From: Thioalkalivibrio paradoxus ARh 1 | GTDB lineage: Bacteria; Pseudomonadota; Gammaproteobacteria; Ectothiorhodospirales; Ectothiorhodospiraceae | Length of the DNA: 64,000 nucleotides | NCBI RefSeq assembly: GCF_000227685.2 | Contig: NZ_CP007029.1 | Span: 462,047-526,046 of the forward strand | Direction of reading: 5' to 3' | Part shown: positions 55,017 through 64,000 of the stretch, in pieces | How positions within the stretch are numbered: position 1 is the stretch's first letter | How the letters are laid out: each line of letters starts with the position of its first letter | Made by a program: the position numbers and the translations under genes | The notes under the pieces: model-generated | What the model was told of the DNA's origin: nothing | Databases searched by the model: none | The model's input: only the letters and a program-made list of their open reading frames with translations

Positions 55017-56294
55017 TCAGAGGCGTTTCAGCACCTCGCGCGCCGCCGCGACGGTCTGGTCGATGTCGGCGTCGCTGTGGGCGCTGGACAGGAAGCCGGC
55101 CTCGAAGGCGCTGGGTGCGAGGTAGACACCGGCATCCAGCATCCCGTGGAAGAAGCGCTTGAACGCGGCCAGGTCGCACTGCGTCGCCTGTGCGTAGTCG
55201 GTCACGGTTTGGCTGGTGAAGAACAGGCCGAACATGCCGGGAACCTGGTTCGCGGTCATCGGCACTCCGGCTTCGCGCGCCGCGTCCACGATGCCCGCGA
55301 CGAGCCGCTGCGTCTTCGCCTCCAACGCCTGGTGAAAGCCGGGTTGGCTCAGGATCTCGAGCGTCTGCAGGCCGGCGGTCATCGCGATCGGGTTGCCGGA
55401 CAGCGTGCCGGCCTGGTAGACGGGACCGACCGGGGCCAGGTGCTCCATGATCTCGCGCCGGCCGCCGAAGGCCCCGACCGGCATCCCGCCACCGATGATC
55501 TTGCCCAGCGTGGTCATGTCCGGGGCGACACCGTACAGCGCCTGGGCGCAGCCGGCAGCGACCCGGAAGCCGGTCATCACCTCGTCGAAGATGAGCACGG
55601 CGCCGGACTGGTCGCAGACCTCGCGCAGGGTCTCGAGGAAACCGGGCTGCGGCGGGATGCAGTTCATGTTGCCCGCGATCGGTTCGACGATCACGCAGGC
55701 GGTTTCTTCGCCATGCTCGGCGAACCAGGCGCGCACGCCGTCGCTGTCGTTGTAGTTCAGCGTGGTCGTGAGCATCGCCAGCGACGCTGGCACGCCAGGA
55801 GACGACGGCTGGCCCAGCGTCAGCGCGCCGGAGCCGGCCTTCACCAGCAGCGCGTCGCCGTGGCCGTGGTAGTTGCCTTCGAACTTCACGATCCGCTCGC
55901 GTCCGGTGAAGCCGCGGGCCAGGCGGATCGCGCTCATCGTCGCCTCGGTGCCGGAACTGGTCATGCGCACCATCTCGATCGACGGCACCAGGTCGCAGAC
56001 CTTCTCGGCCATCGCGACTTCGAGGCTGGTCGGACAGCCGAACGACAGGCCGTTCAGGCAGGCTTCCCGCACCGCGTCGATCACCTGCGGGTGCGCGTGT
56101 CCCGCGACCATCGGACCCCAAGAACCGATGTAGTCGATGTAGCGTTTGCCGTCGGCGTCGTACATGTAGGCGCCCTCGGCACGCTCCATGAAGACCGGGG
56201 TGCCGCCGACACCCTTGAAAGCGCGCACCGGCGAGTTCACCCCGCCGGGGATGTGGACTTGGGCGGCGGCGAAGAGACGTTCGGATTCCTGCAT
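55017..56294 (-). CDS. hemL: Glutamate-1-semialdehyde 2,1-aminomutase
   Basis: 425 residues from ATG 56294. [79 protein letters not shown] and the PLP lysine in [18 protein letters not shown] are HemL signatures. Second step of C5-pathway tetrapyrrole synthesis. It heads a minus-strand run (ThiE gene next) with 140 bases between. Confidence 0.97.
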   Translation of the reverse strand: MQESERLFAAAQVHIPGGVNSPVRAFKGVGGTPVFMERAEGAYMYDADGKRYIDYIGSWGPMVAGHAHPQVIDAVREACLNGLSFGCPTSLEVAMAEKVCDLVPSIEMVRMTSSGTEATMSAIRLARGFTGRERIVKFEGNYHGHGDALLVKAGSGALTLGQPSSPGVPASLAMLTTTLNYNDSDGVRAWFAEHGEETACVIVEPIAGNMNCIPPQPGFLETLREVCDQSGAVLIFDEVMTGFRVAAGCAQALYGVAPDMTTLGKIIGGGMPVGAFGGRREIMEHLAPVGPVYQAGTLSGNPIAMTAGLQTLEILSQPGFHQALEAKTQRLVAGIVDAAREAGVPMTANQVPGMFGLFFTSQTVTDYAQATQCDLAAFKRFFHGMLDAGVYLAPSAFEAGFLSSAHSDADIDQTVAAAREVLKRL

Positions 56295-56434
56295 GGTGGT
56301 TGTCCTGTTTCTGGAATGGGTATTCAGCAATTGCGGGAGTGTAGTCCCCCCGCGCGGCAACACAAACCCGGCCAATGCCGCAGGGTAGCGAAACGCGGTG
56401 TGCCGGCCCGGGCAGGGAGAGCGTGATCGGCGCT

Positions 56435-57064
56435 CTACGGGAACAGCGCTTGCAGCGCGCGGGCGGCGGTCTCGGGATCGGGCGCTTCGGAGATGGCCTG
56501 AATCACCGCGACCATGTCCGCTCCGGCGGCGACCACTGGGGCCGCGTTGTCTGGGGTAATGCCGCCGATCGCGCAGATCGGGACCGCCAGTTCCGCGCGG
56601 GCCGCGCGCAGCAGGTCGGGATTCGCTCGACGCGCGGCGGGCTTGGTCGGCGACGGGTAGACCGAGCCGAACGCGACGTAGTCCGCCCCAGCCGCGATGG
56701 CCCGGCGCGCGCGGTCGAGGTCGTTGTAGCACGACGCGCCGATCACGCGGTTCGGCCCGAGTTGGTCCCGCGCCTCGGCAATGCCGGCGTCGTCCTCGCC
56801 CAGGTGGACGCCATCGGCTGCGGCGGCCAGGCAGAGTTCGACGTCATCGTTGATCAGCAGCAGCGCGCCGGCTTTCCGGCAGAGCGCGAGCAGTTCCCGT
56901 GTCTCGGGAAGGCGAGCCATCCCGGTTCCCGACTTGTCGCGGTACTGGACGACCCGGGCGCCGCCGCGCAGCGCGGCGGCGACCAGCGCGATGCGTCCGG
57001 CGGCCCGGTCGGGGGTCACGAAGTACAGGCCGCGCAAACCCGGCCTTGCGGCGGGAGCGGTCAT
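56435..57064 (-). CDS. thiE: Thiamine-phosphate synthase
   Basis: 209 residues from ATG 57064, coupled (ATGA) to thi[43 protein letters not shown], and [25 protein letters not shown] are ThiE hallmarks of the TIM barrel and pyrophosphate sites. Couples hydroxymethylpyrimidine-PP and thiazole-P. Confidence 0.95.
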   Translation of the reverse strand: MTAPAARPGLRGLYFVTPDRAAGRIALVAAALRGGARVVQYRDKSGTGMARLPETRELLALCRKAGALLLINDDVELCLAAAADGVHLGEDDAGIAEARDQLGPNRVIGASCYNDLDRARRAIAAGADYVAFGSVYPSPTKPAARRANPDLLRAARAELAVPICAIGGITPDNAAPVVAAGADMVAVIQAISEAPDPETAARALQALFP

Positions 57065-57870
57065 CCGGCCTGCGGGCACAGGCGGTTCGGCACATGCTGG
57101 CCGCGGCCCGGCGCATAGCCCGTTGCAATGGCTTCGGTCATGAATCCCTGGGCCTCGATGACCGCAGGTTCGAGGTCGCGCCCCCGGGCGAGAAAGGCCG
57201 TGATCGCTGCGGCCAAGGTGCAGCCGGAGCCGTGGAAGCTCGGCGACCGCCGGGGAAGCTCGAAGCGGCGCATGTGGCCGTCCTCCCGGTAGAGCACGTT
57301 GACGATCGGCTGCAGGGGCTGGTGGTTGGCCTCGGCGTCGGTCAGCGCGTGGCCGCCGGTGATCAGCACGTTGCGTGCGCCCAGGGCGCGCAGCGTTTCG
57401 CCCCAGCGGCTGGCGTCGTCGTGCCCGCTGAGGCGCGCCGCTTCCGGGGTGTTCGGGGTCACCACCGTCGCGCGCGGCAGCAGGCGTTCGCGGGTCAGGT
57501 CCACGACCGCCCGGGTCGCGAGTTCGCTGCCGCCGCCGGCCACCATCACCGGGTCGAGCACCACCGGGATGTGCGGATGGGCGGCCAGGAGTGCGGCGAC
57601 GGTCTCGACGTTCTCCGCCGAGCCGAGCATGCCGACCTTGATCGCGGCCACCGGCAGATCGGCCAGCGTGATCTCGATCTGGTCGGCGAGCCGCCGGGCC
57701 GGTAGCACGTCGAAATCGGCCACGTTGCGCGTGTCCTGCACCGTGATCGCGGTGATCGCGGTGGCACCGTGCACGCCGAGGCGGGTGAAGGTGGTCAGGT
57801 CGGCCTGGAGTCCGGCGCCTCCACCCGGGTCGGATCCGGCAATGGTCAGAGCGATGGTCGGGCGGTGCAT
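57061..57870 (-). CDS. thiD: HMP/HMP-P kinase
   Basis: 269 residues. Ribokinase fold: [67 protein letters not shown], and [18 protein letters not shown] at the catalytic end. It phosphorylates HMP and HMP-P for thiamine. Coupled to thiE, a common pair. Confidence 0.95.
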   Translation of the reverse strand: MHRPTIALTIAGSDPGGGAGLQADLTTFTRLGVHGATAITAITVQDTRNVADFDVLPARRLADQIEITLADLPVAAIKVGMLGSAENVETVAALLAAHPHIPVVLDPVMVAGGGSELATRAVVDLTRERLLPRATVVTPNTPEAARLSGHDDASRWGETLRALGARNVLITGGHALTDAEANHQPLQPIVNVLYREDGHMRRFELPRRSPSFHGSGCTLAAAITAFLARGRDLEPAVIEAQGFMTEAIATGYAPGRGQHVPNRLCPQAG

Positions 57871-57924
57871 CGGGCGGGTTCCTCCCTGCGGGGCTGCGGT
57901 TCCGGTCCCATCCTACGCGTGGGG

Positions 57925-57946
57925 CCGAACCGGTGCGCCGGTTCGG
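57925..57946 (-). terminator. Hairpin after HAD-phosphatase gene
   Basis: CCGAACCGG-TGCG-CCGGTTCGG, a perfect 9-bp stem directly after the stop codon of the phosphatase (which ends at 57947 on the minus strand). No T-tract is visible. Confidence 0.5.
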
Positions 57947-58642
57947 TCAACCGGTCTGGGAACGCGGGACGACCACGGCCTGGCGCAGCGAGATCTGCGG
58001 CCAGCCGCGCCTGCGCGCGTGCTCGGCCAGCGCCGGGTCGGCGTCCACCGCCACCGGTTCCCGAACCTGTTCGAGCAGCGGGATATCGTTGCGGGAGTCG
58101 CTGTAGAAACTCGCCCGGGCGATCGCGTCCTCCGGTTGTCCGCGCTCGTGCAGCCAGCCCTTCAGCCGCTCGATCTTGCCTTCCTGAAAGCAGGGAATGC
58201 CGTCCAGTTCGCCGGTGTAGCGTCCCTCCCGGAACTCCGGCTCGGTCGCGAGCAGGTGCTCGACGCCGAGCATGTCCGCGATCGGGCGGGTGACGAAGCT
58301 GTTGGTTGCGGTGATGATCAGCAGCGTATCGCCGGCGCCGCGGTGCCGTTCGAGCAGTTCGCCGGCGGCGGGGGCGATCATCGGCTCGATCCGCTCGCGC
58401 AGGAATTGCTCGCGCCAGCGCTGCAGTTGTTCCAGCGGGTGGCGGGCCAGCGGGCGGAATACGAAGCGGCAGAATTCGTAGATGTCCAGCGTTCCGGCCA
58501 GATATTGCGCGTAGAAGTCGTCGTTGGCGCGGGTGTAGCTCTCGGCATCGACCGCGCCCGCTTCGGCGAGGAACTCTCCCCAGGCGTGATCGCTGTCGCC
58601 GGCGAGCAGCGTGTTGTCCAGGTCGAAGATCGCGAGTCGCAT
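57947..58642 (-). CDS. HAD-IB family phosphatase
   Basis: 231 residues from ATG 58642. Motif [19 protein letters not shown] (D7, D9), motif [12 protein letters not shown], motif III/IV region [23 protein letters not shown]. This is the SerB-like IB subfamily. Orthologues are often annotated as phosphoserine phosphatase-like or HAD hydrolases of the rppH neighbourhood. Substrate not determined. It is divergent from rppH. Confidence 0.85.
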   Translation of the reverse strand: MRLAIFDLDNTLLAGDSDHAWGEFLAEAGAVDAESYTRANDDFYAQYLAGTLDIYEFCRFVFRPLARHPLEQLQRWREQFLRERIEPMIAPAAGELLERHRGAGDTLLIITATNSFVTRPIADMLGVEHLLATEPEFREGRYTGELDGIPCFQEGKIERLKGWLHERGQPEDAIARASFYSDSRNDIPLLEQVREPVAVDADPALAEHARRRGWPQISLRQAVVVPRSQTG

Positions 58643-58801
58643 GGTCTTGCGTAGGTTCCGGTTCGGTTTCCAACGGTTCCGGATTCTACGTGCCGGGGTT
58701 CGGGCATGCGAGTGCGGCGGGCTGGCGTCGCGATTTCCCGGGGGTTTTGCCGATTCCCTGGGCCTGTGGAACAATGCTGGTATCGAAGATGCATCTGGTT
58801 C

Positions 58802-59338
58802 ATGCAAGTGATTGATTGTGATGGCTACCGACCCAACGTAGGCATCATCCTGTGTAACGGCGAGCAGCAGTTGTTCTGGGGCAAGCGCGTAGGCCAGGAT
58901 GCCTGGCAGTTCCCGCAGGGCGGAATCCAGAAGGATGAGACGCCCGAGGAGGCGCTGTTCCGGGAATTGCGCGAGGAGACCGGCCTGCTACCGGAGCATG
59001 TGCGCATCCTCGGGGTTACCCGCAGCTGGTTGCGCTACCGGCTCCCGGCGCGCATGGTGCGGCGCAGGCAGCGGCCCGTCTGTGTGGGGCAGAAGCAGCG
59101 CTGGTTTCTGCTGCAGCTGACCGGGACCGAGGCCGATTTCCGCCTGGATCTGGGGCAACCGCCGGAGTTCGATGCCTGGCGCTGGATCGACTACTGGCGG
59201 CCGGTGCACGAGGTGGTCCATTTCAAGCGCGATGTCTATCGGCGCGCTCTGTGCGAGCTGGTGCCGCTGATGTTTCCCGAACTCGCGCGTGATCCCGGAT
59301 GCCCGCGGCCGGCGGCGCCGCGCCGGGTGGGTTCGTGA
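58802..59338 (+). CDS. rppH: RNA pyrophosphohydrolase
   Basis: 178 residues. [54 protein letters not shown] holds the full Nudix box (GGIQ-x5-E-x7-REL-EE-G). It removes pyrophosphate from 5' ends of RNA to start decay. Overlaps the ptsP start by GTGA, the well-known rppH-ptsP arrangement. Confidence 0.95.
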   Translation: MQVIDCDGYRPNVGIILCNGEQQLFWGKRVGQDAWQFPQGGIQKDETPEEALFRELREETGLLPEHVRILGVTRSWLRYRLPARMVRRRQRPVCVGQKQRWFLLQLTGTEADFRLDLGQPPEFDAWRWIDYWRPVHEVVHFKRDVYRRALCELVPLMFPELARDPGCPRPAAPRRVGS

Positions 59339-61626
59339 CGACCCCCTCCAGGCTGTCGATGCTCGATGTGCTGCGCCGGGTGGTGCAGGAGGTCAACGGC
59401 GCGGCGGATTTCTTCGAGGCGCTGCATATCATCGTGACCCGGGTCCGCGGGGCGCTGGACATCGACGTCTGTTCCATCTACCTGAAGTCGCCGCGCAGCG
59501 GCCGCCTGGTGCTGATGGCCTCCGAAGGCCTGCGCGAGGAATCCGTGGGCCGGGTGGAGATGGATGTGTCGGAGGGCCTGGTGGGTCTGGTCGCGTCGCG
59601 CGCGGAGCCGATCAACCTCGAGAACGCCCCCGACCACCCGCGCTACCGCTATTTTCCCGAGACCGGCGAGGAACGGTTCCTGTCCTTCCTCGGCGTTCCG
59701 ATCATCCAGCAGCGCAAGTTGCTCGGCGTGCTGGTGGTGCAGCACCACGAGCCGCGCCGGTTCGACGACGAGCATGTCTCCTTTCTGATTACGCTGGCGG
59801 CGCAGCTCGCGGGCGCGATCACCCAGGCCGAGTTCACCGACGAGATCGCGAGCGAGACGCCGGAGATCAGCCATGTGAACATCGAGGCCACCGGAATCGC
59901 CGGTGCTCCCGGTGTCGCGATCGGCCGCGCGGTCGTCGCCTACCGGCTGGCCCAGCTGGACTCGATCCCGGATCGGGAGGCGCGGGACATCGAGCAGGAA
60001 CTGGCGCGCTTTGCGGCGGCGGTGGCGGCGACACGCGGGGAGATCGAGGACCTCAAGCGGCGTACCGAGACGGTGCTGCCCGCCGAGGAGCGCGCGCTCT
60101 TCGATGCCTATCTGATGCTGCTGGGCTCCGACTCGCTGGCGCAAAGAACCGAGGCGCGGATTCGTGGCGGGCAGTGGGCCGCCGCGGCGTTGCGCGACAC
60201 CGTGCGCGAGAGCGTGCGTGTGTTCGAGGACATGGAGGACGCGTACCTGCGCGAGCGCGCCGCGGATATCCGCGACTTGGGCCGGCGGGTGCTGTCGCAT
60301 CTCTTGCCCGACGAGGGCAACGACCAGGAATTTCCCGAGGGCGGCATCCTGGTCGGCGAGGATCTCACCGCGTCGCATCTCGCCGAGGTGCCGATCGAAC
60401 GGCTCGGCGCGATCGTATCGGCGCGGGGAACCGGTTCCTCGCATATCGCGATCCTGGCGCGGGCGCTGAATGTGCCCGCGGTGATGGGTGTGGCGGATCT
60501 TCCGGTCAGCCGCCTGGAGGATCGCGAGGTGCTGGTGGACGGCTATCGGGGGCGGCTGTATGTGAACCCCAGTCCCGAGCTGCGCGCGGAATTCCGGCGT
60601 CTGGTGCGCGAGGAGCGCGAGCTGGAGGAAGGCCTGCGCGAGCTTGCGCTGGAACCCGCCGCCACCCGCGACGGACGGGCGGTTCCGGTACTCGCGAACA
60701 GCGGCCTGCTGGCGGACATCAAGCCTTCGTTGAACTCCGGCGCCGAGGGGGTCGGGCTGTACCGCACCGAGGTGCCGTTCATGATCCGCGATCGGTTCCC
60801 CGGCGAGGAGGAGCAGGTCGAGATCTACCGGCAGATTCTTGCGTCGTTCGATCCGATGCCGGTCACGCTGCGGACGCTGGACGTGGGCGGGGACAAGGCG
60901 CTGCCCTATTTCCCGGTGCAGGAGGACAACCCGTTTCTGGGCTGGCGCGGGATTCGCCTGACCTTGGACCACCCGGAGATCTTCCTGACCCAGCTGCGGG
61001 CGATGCTGAAGGCGAGCCGCGAGCATCCCAATCTCCAGATTCTGTTCCCGATGATCAGCACGCTGGTGGAGCTGAAGGAGGCGATGGTCCTGCTCAACCG
61101 CGCGCGCGACGAACTCCTCGACGAGGGCTTCGTGATCCCGATGCCGCGGGTCGGCGTGATGATCGAGGTGCCGGCTGCGGTGTATCTGGTCGAGACCCTG
61201 GCGCGCCGGGTCGATTTCCTGTCCGTGGGGACCAACGACCTCGTCCAGTATCTGCTCGCGGTCGATCGCAACAATGCCCGCGTCGCGAACCTGTACGACA
61301 CGCTGCATCCCGCGTCGATTCGGGCGCTCGAGCTGATCGCCGAGGGCGCGCGCCGGGCCGGCAAGCCGGTCAGCGTTTGCGGCGAGATGGCGTCGGATCC
61401 GGCCGCGATCATCCTGCTGCTCGGGATGGGGATCGACAGTCTGAGCGTCAGCGTCTCGGCGATCGCACGGGTCAAGTGGGTGATCCGCAGCTTCTCCAGC
61501 GACCGGACCGAGGCACTGCTGGCGCAGTGCCGTTTGCTGGAGAACCCCGATCAGGTCCGGTCGTTGCTCAACAACGCACTGGTGCAGGCGGGCCTCGGGG
61601 GGCTGGTGCGGGCCGGCAAGAACTGA
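59335..61626 (+). CDS. ptsP: Phosphoenolpyruvate-protein phosphotransferase PtsP (EI-Ntr)
   Basis: 763 residues from GTG 59335. N-terminal GAF domain (to about 165), then EI with phospho-histidine H370 in [21 protein letters not shown], and the PEP-binding C-domain [76 protein letters not shown]. It feeds phosphate into the nitrogen PTS. ATG 59359 ([15 protein letters not shown]) is an alternative start. Confidence 0.95.
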   Translation: MTTPSRLSMLDVLRRVVQEVNGAADFFEALHIIVTRVRGALDIDVCSIYLKSPRSGRLVLMASEGLREESVGRVEMDVSEGLVGLVASRAEPINLENAPDHPRYRYFPETGEERFLSFLGVPIIQQRKLLGVLVVQHHEPRRFDDEHVSFLITLAAQLAGAITQAEFTDEIASETPEISHVNIEATGIAGAPGVAIGRAVVAYRLAQLDSIPDREARDIEQELARFAAAVAATRGEIEDLKRRTETVLPAEERALFDAYLMLLGSDSLAQRTEARIRGGQWAAAALRDTVRESVRVFEDMEDAYLRERAADIRDLGRRVLSHLLPDEGNDQEFPEGGILVGEDLTASHLAEVPIERLGAIVSARGTGSSHIAILARALNVPAVMGVADLPVSRLEDREVLVDGYRGRLYVNPSPELRAEFRRLVREERELEEGLRELALEPAATRDGRAVPVLANSGLLADIKPSLNSGAEGVGLYRTEVPFMIRDRFPGEEEQVEIYRQILASFDPMPVTLRTLDVGGDKALPYFPVQEDNPFLGWRGIRLTLDHPEIFLTQLRAMLKASREHPNLQILFPMISTLVELKEAMVLLNRARDELLDEGFVIPMPRVGVMIEVPAAVYLVETLARRVDFLSVGTNDLVQYLLAVDRNNARVANLYDTLHPASIRALELIAEGARRAGKPVSVCGEMASDPAAIILLLGMGIDSLSVSVSAIARVKWVIRSFSSDRTEALLAQCRLLENPDQVRSLLNNALVQAGLGGLVRAGKN

Positions 61627-61627
61627 T

Positions 61628-61649
61628 CCGCTTCGAACCATCGAAGCGG
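61628..61649 (+). terminator. Hairpin after ptsP
   Basis: CCGCTTCGA-ACCA-TCGAAGCGG, a 9-bp perfect stem two bases after the ptsP stop. No T-run follows. Confidence 0.55.
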
Positions 61650-61764
61650 GTATCCCAGGGCCGCCCGCGTTCGGGCAGGTGCCCGCTCCGGCGAAGCCCG
61701 GGTGCCCCGAACGGGCATGACGGGGTATCATCGCCGGCCACGAAGCCAGATCCATGGGACATCG

Positions 61765-62796
61765 ATGATTTCAGTCGGTATTGTCGGCGCAACGGGGTAT
61801 ACCGGGGTGGAGCTGCTGCGGCTGCTCGCGGACCATCCCGAGGTGCAAATCCGCGCCGTGACGTCACGCGGCGATGCGGGTACCCCGGTCGCCGGAATGT
61901 TCCCCAGCCTGCGCGGGCGGGTCGACCTGGATTTCGTCGATCCGGCGCAGGCGCGTCTCGACGAATGCGACGCGGTGTTCTTTGCCACGCCGCATGGCGT
62001 CGCGCACGCGATGGCCGGGCCGTTGCTCGACGCCGGCGTGCGCGTGATCGACCTTTCGGCGGATTTCCGGCTGCGCGATGCCGAACTCTGGGCACGCTGG
62101 TACGGGCAGCCGCACGGTGCGCCGCAGTGGCTTGGCGAGGCGGTCTACGGGTTGCCGGAACTCAACCGTGAGCGGATCCGTTCGGCGCGGCTGCTCGCGG
62201 TGCCCGGGTGTTATCCGACAGCGGTCAGTCTCGGGCTGCTGCCATTGCTGCAGGCTGGCGCGATCGATCCCGACGACATCATCGCGGATGCAAAGAGCGG
62301 CGTCAGCGGCGCCGGTCGCAAGGCCCAGGTCGGCGGTCTGTTCGCCGAGGTGGGCGAGAATTTCAAGGCCTACGCAAGCGCCGGTCACCGGCACTGGCCG
62401 GAGATCCGGCAGACGCTGGACGAGGTCGCCGGACGCCCGGTGGGGCTGGTGTTCCAGCCGCATCTGGTGCCGATGATCCGCGGGATCCATGCCACGCTTT
62501 ATCTGCGTCCGGCCGGTGGCGCGACGGATTTCCAGGCGCTGTTCGACGCGTTCTATCGGGACGAACCGTTCGTGGACGTGCTGGCTCCGGGGGCGCACCC
62601 GGAGACCGCGTCCGTGCGCGGTACGAACGTATGCCGCATCGCGCTGGCACAGCCGGTGGAATCGGGCCGGCTGGTGGTGCTGTCGGTGATCGACAATCTG
62701 GTCAAGGGCGCCTCCGGGCAGGCAGTGCAGGGCATGAACCTGATGTTCGGGTTCCCGGAAGGCACCGGGCTGGGTGCGGCTCCGGTCTTCCCCTGA
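61765..62796 (+). CDS. argC: N-acetyl-gamma-glutamyl-phosphate reductase
   Basis: 343 residues from ATG 61765. Rossmann [24 protein letters not shown], catalytic Cys in [17 protein letters not shown], and [13 protein letters not shown] and HRHWPEI segments of type 1 ArgC. Third step of arginine synthesis. Separate transcription is likely; a possible -10 TATCAT sits at 61726. Confidence 0.95.
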   Translation: MISVGIVGATGYTGVELLRLLADHPEVQIRAVTSRGDAGTPVAGMFPSLRGRVDLDFVDPAQARLDECDAVFFATPHGVAHAMAGPLLDAGVRVIDLSADFRLRDAELWARWYGQPHGAPQWLGEAVYGLPELNRERIRSARLLAVPGCYPTAVSLGLLPLLQAGAIDPDDIIADAKSGVSGAGRKAQVGGLFAEVGENFKAYASAGHRHWPEIRQTLDEVAGRPVGLVFQPHLVPMIRGIHATLYLRPAGGATDFQALFDAFYRDEPFVDVLAPGAHPETASVRGTNVCRIALAQPVESGRLVVLSVIDNLVKGASGQAVQGMNLMFGFPEGTGLGAAPVFP

Positions 62797-62895
62797 GTTC
62801 GGCGGGGAACGGAGCCCGCAAGTCGCGGGTATTCTTGACTCTCGCCATCGGACTTCATAGCGTATGCCTGAACCGAACACAGGAGAACCCCGATC

Positions 62896-63270
62896 ATGGG
62901 CGAAACGATGACCGCTGGCGCTGACGCCGACTTCGAGATGCCGAGTCCGCTGATTTTTACCGACGCAGCCGCGACCAAGGTGAAGAGCCTGATCGATGAG
63001 GAGAACAACCCCAACCTGAAGCTGCGCGTGTTCGTCAGCGGCGGCGGCTGCTCCGGGTTCCAGTACGGGTTTACCTTCGACGAGACCGCCGGCGACGGCG
63101 ATACCGTGGTCGAGAACGGCGGCGTCACGCTGCTGATCGACCCGATGAGTTTCCAGTACCTCGCGGGGGCCGAGATCGACTATACGGAGGGGCTGGAAGG
63201 CGCCCAGTTCGTGATCCGTAACCCGAATGCGACGACGACCTGCGGCTGCGGCTCCAGCTTTTCGCCCTAG
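62896..63270 (+). CDS. erpA: Fe-S cluster carrier ErpA
   Basis: 124 residues, ATG 62896 with AGGAG. A-type carrier: [39 protein letters not shown], then the [14 protein letters not shown] end. Three cysteines (C-x~64-CxC) ligate the cluster. It delivers Fe-S clusters to apo-proteins and is essential in many gammaproteobacteria. Confidence 0.95.
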   Translation: MGETMTAGADADFEMPSPLIFTDAAATKVKSLIDEENNPNLKLRVFVSGGGCSGFQYGFTFDETAGDGDTVVENGGVTLLIDPMSFQYLAGAEIDYTEGLEGAQFVIRNPNATTTCGCGSSFSP

Positions 63271-63329
63271 CAGCGCAAGTTCGACAGGCGGTTAGTGCGC
63301 CCGCCTCGATTCCGGGGCGAGATGTTCAG

Positions 63330-63360
63330 GGGCCGGACCGGCTGAGCGCTGGTCCGGCCC
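63330..63360. terminator. Strong hairpin terminator after erpA
   Basis: GGGCCGGACC (63330-63339) pairs with GGTCCGGCCC (63351-63360) through an 11-base loop, followed by TTGCCGTTT. It fits intrinsic termination for erpA and perhaps the opposing anmK. Confidence 0.7.
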
Positions 63361-63430
63361 TTGCCGTTTGGGGAGGTGTGAAAAAGCTCCGCGCCATGCG
63401 TTATCCGCATGGCTGCGCCTGGCAGCCGAG

Positions 63431-64000
63431 CTAGCCGGACGCTGCCGGCGGCGGGGCGCGGCCGGGGATCACGCAGCCGAGAATCCGGGGGCCGGAGGCG
63501 CCGGTCACTTCGGGAAGGTTTCCGGCGCGGGCGTCGATCGTCTGCCGCGCCAGCCACGCGAACGCGGCGGCTTCCACCTGGTCCGCCGGAAGGCCCAGCG
63601 CGCCGGTTTCGCTGACCGGGATATCACCGAGGCGGCGTTCGAGTTGCCGCACCAGCGTCGTGTTTCGTACGCCGCCGCCGCAGATCAGCACCTCGCAGGC
63701 CCGTCCGGGGGGGCATCCGGCATGCACCGCATCGGCAATGGCGCTGGCCGTGAGTGCGGTCAGCGTTGCCTGCACCTCGGCCGGGGCGAGCGGATCGAAC
63801 TGCGGCAACCGCGCTGCCAGCCAATCCGGGGAAAAGTACTCCGGCCCGGTGGTTTTCGGCGCTGGGGCCGTGAAGAACGGATCTTCCCGCAGCGCTTTCA
63901 GCAGCTCCGGATGGATGCGGCCCTCTGCCGCCCAGCGCCCGCCGGAGTCGAACGGCAGCCCCCGGTGTTCGCGTATCCAGGCGTCGAGCAGTGTGTTGCC
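63431..64000 (-). CDS. anmK: Anhydro-N-acetylmuramic acid kinase, partial
   Basis: C-terminal 189 codons; the N-terminus is beyond the window. GNTLLDAWI, GRIHPELLKALREDPFFTAPAPKTTGPEYFSPDWL, then LICGGGVRNTTLVRQLERRL and ADQVEAAAFAWLA are AnmK (hexokinase-like fold) signatures. It recycles cell-wall anhydroMurNAc by cleaving and phosphorylating it. Reading frame confirmed across 63809-64000. Confidence 0.93.
   Translation of the reverse strand, partial: GNTLLDAWIREHRGLPFDSGGRWAAEGRIHPELLKALREDPFFTAPAPKTTGPEYFSPDWLAARLPQFDPLAPAEVQATLTALTASAIADAVHAGCPPGRACEVLICGGGVRNTTLVRQLERRLGDIPVSETGALGLPADQVEAAAFAWLARQTIDARAGNLPEVTGASGPRILGCVIPGRAPPPAASG

Overview
The window is high-GC, tightly packed bacterial chromosome. 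It looks like a gammaproteobacterium of the sulfur-oxidising Chromatiales/Ectothiorhodospiraceae type (Thioalkalivibrio-like). That placement is an inference. It rests on a flavocytochrome c sulfide dehydrogenase pair (fccA-fccB), a type IV minor-pilin cluster beside algZ-algR, a KdkA-type LPS core pathway, DUF3775 and DUF465 proteins, and the GC-rich codon use. No rRNA, tRNA or CRISPR array was seen.

Region 1 (1-6.6 kb, accessory). This is an island of toxin-antitoxin modules in various states of decay: vapBC (toxin missing an active-site Glu), an mntA/hepT remnant with two frameshifts, an intact Phd/RelE-type pair, hicB with a broken hicA, a brnT whose N-terminus is replaced by a genomic repeat plus brnA, then a REP-associated (RAYT-like) transposase with its own repeats, and a phd/vapC pair. 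Another pair (DUF3018/mazF) lies at 14 kb.

Region 2 (6.6-14 kb). Four type IV minor-pilin genes on the minus strand (fimT, pilW, pilX and an unusually long 627-residue pilin), a divergent pilE-like pilin, and the algR/algZ regulator pair.

Region 3 (14-30 kb). A mixed set: mazEF-like pair, formylglycine-generating-enzyme-like protein, membrane thioredoxin, nadA, orphan ParA, AhpC/thioredoxin-like protein, ferredoxin-NADP reductase, alpha/beta hydrolase, DUF465 protein, fccAB, DUF3775, and a PepSY/PhoP/PhoQ-like sensory operon.

Region 4 (28-33.4 kb). A five-gene minus-strand cluster: DTG-motif protease-like protein, inactive transglutaminase fused to a 7-TM domain, RimK-like ATP-grasp ligase, a secreted matrixin with a coiled-coil insertion, and a DadA-like amino-acid dehydrogenase. 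This is the best candidate for a poorly described biochemical system.

Region 5 (33.5-43.6 kb). LPS inner-core and lipid A genes: lpxL, waaA, gmhB, gmhA, hldE, hldD, kdkA and two GT9 heptosyltransferases that converge on a perfect 10-bp minisatellite.

Region 6 (43.6-64 kb). Housekeeping: sprT, a novel coiled-coil/winged-helix protein, rnd, mreBCD (mreC apparently starts at ATC), gatCAB, hslO, a TauE/SafE permease, hemL, thiE-thiD, a HAD phosphatase, rppH-ptsP, argC, erpA and the C-terminal part of anmK.

Over all of this lies a family of roughly 196-bp composite repeats, 13 copies at seven loci, every copy in the same orientation. They have a long palindromic core and a GTTAGCGTG boundary, and occur singly, in tandem pairs or as a four-copy array. 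At three loci the unit is associated with a 65-85 bp duplication of neighbouring DNA. At two of these the repeat ends at the same point, just after GCCTCT. That points to a mobile or recombinogenic element and is the most novel-looking signal in the window.
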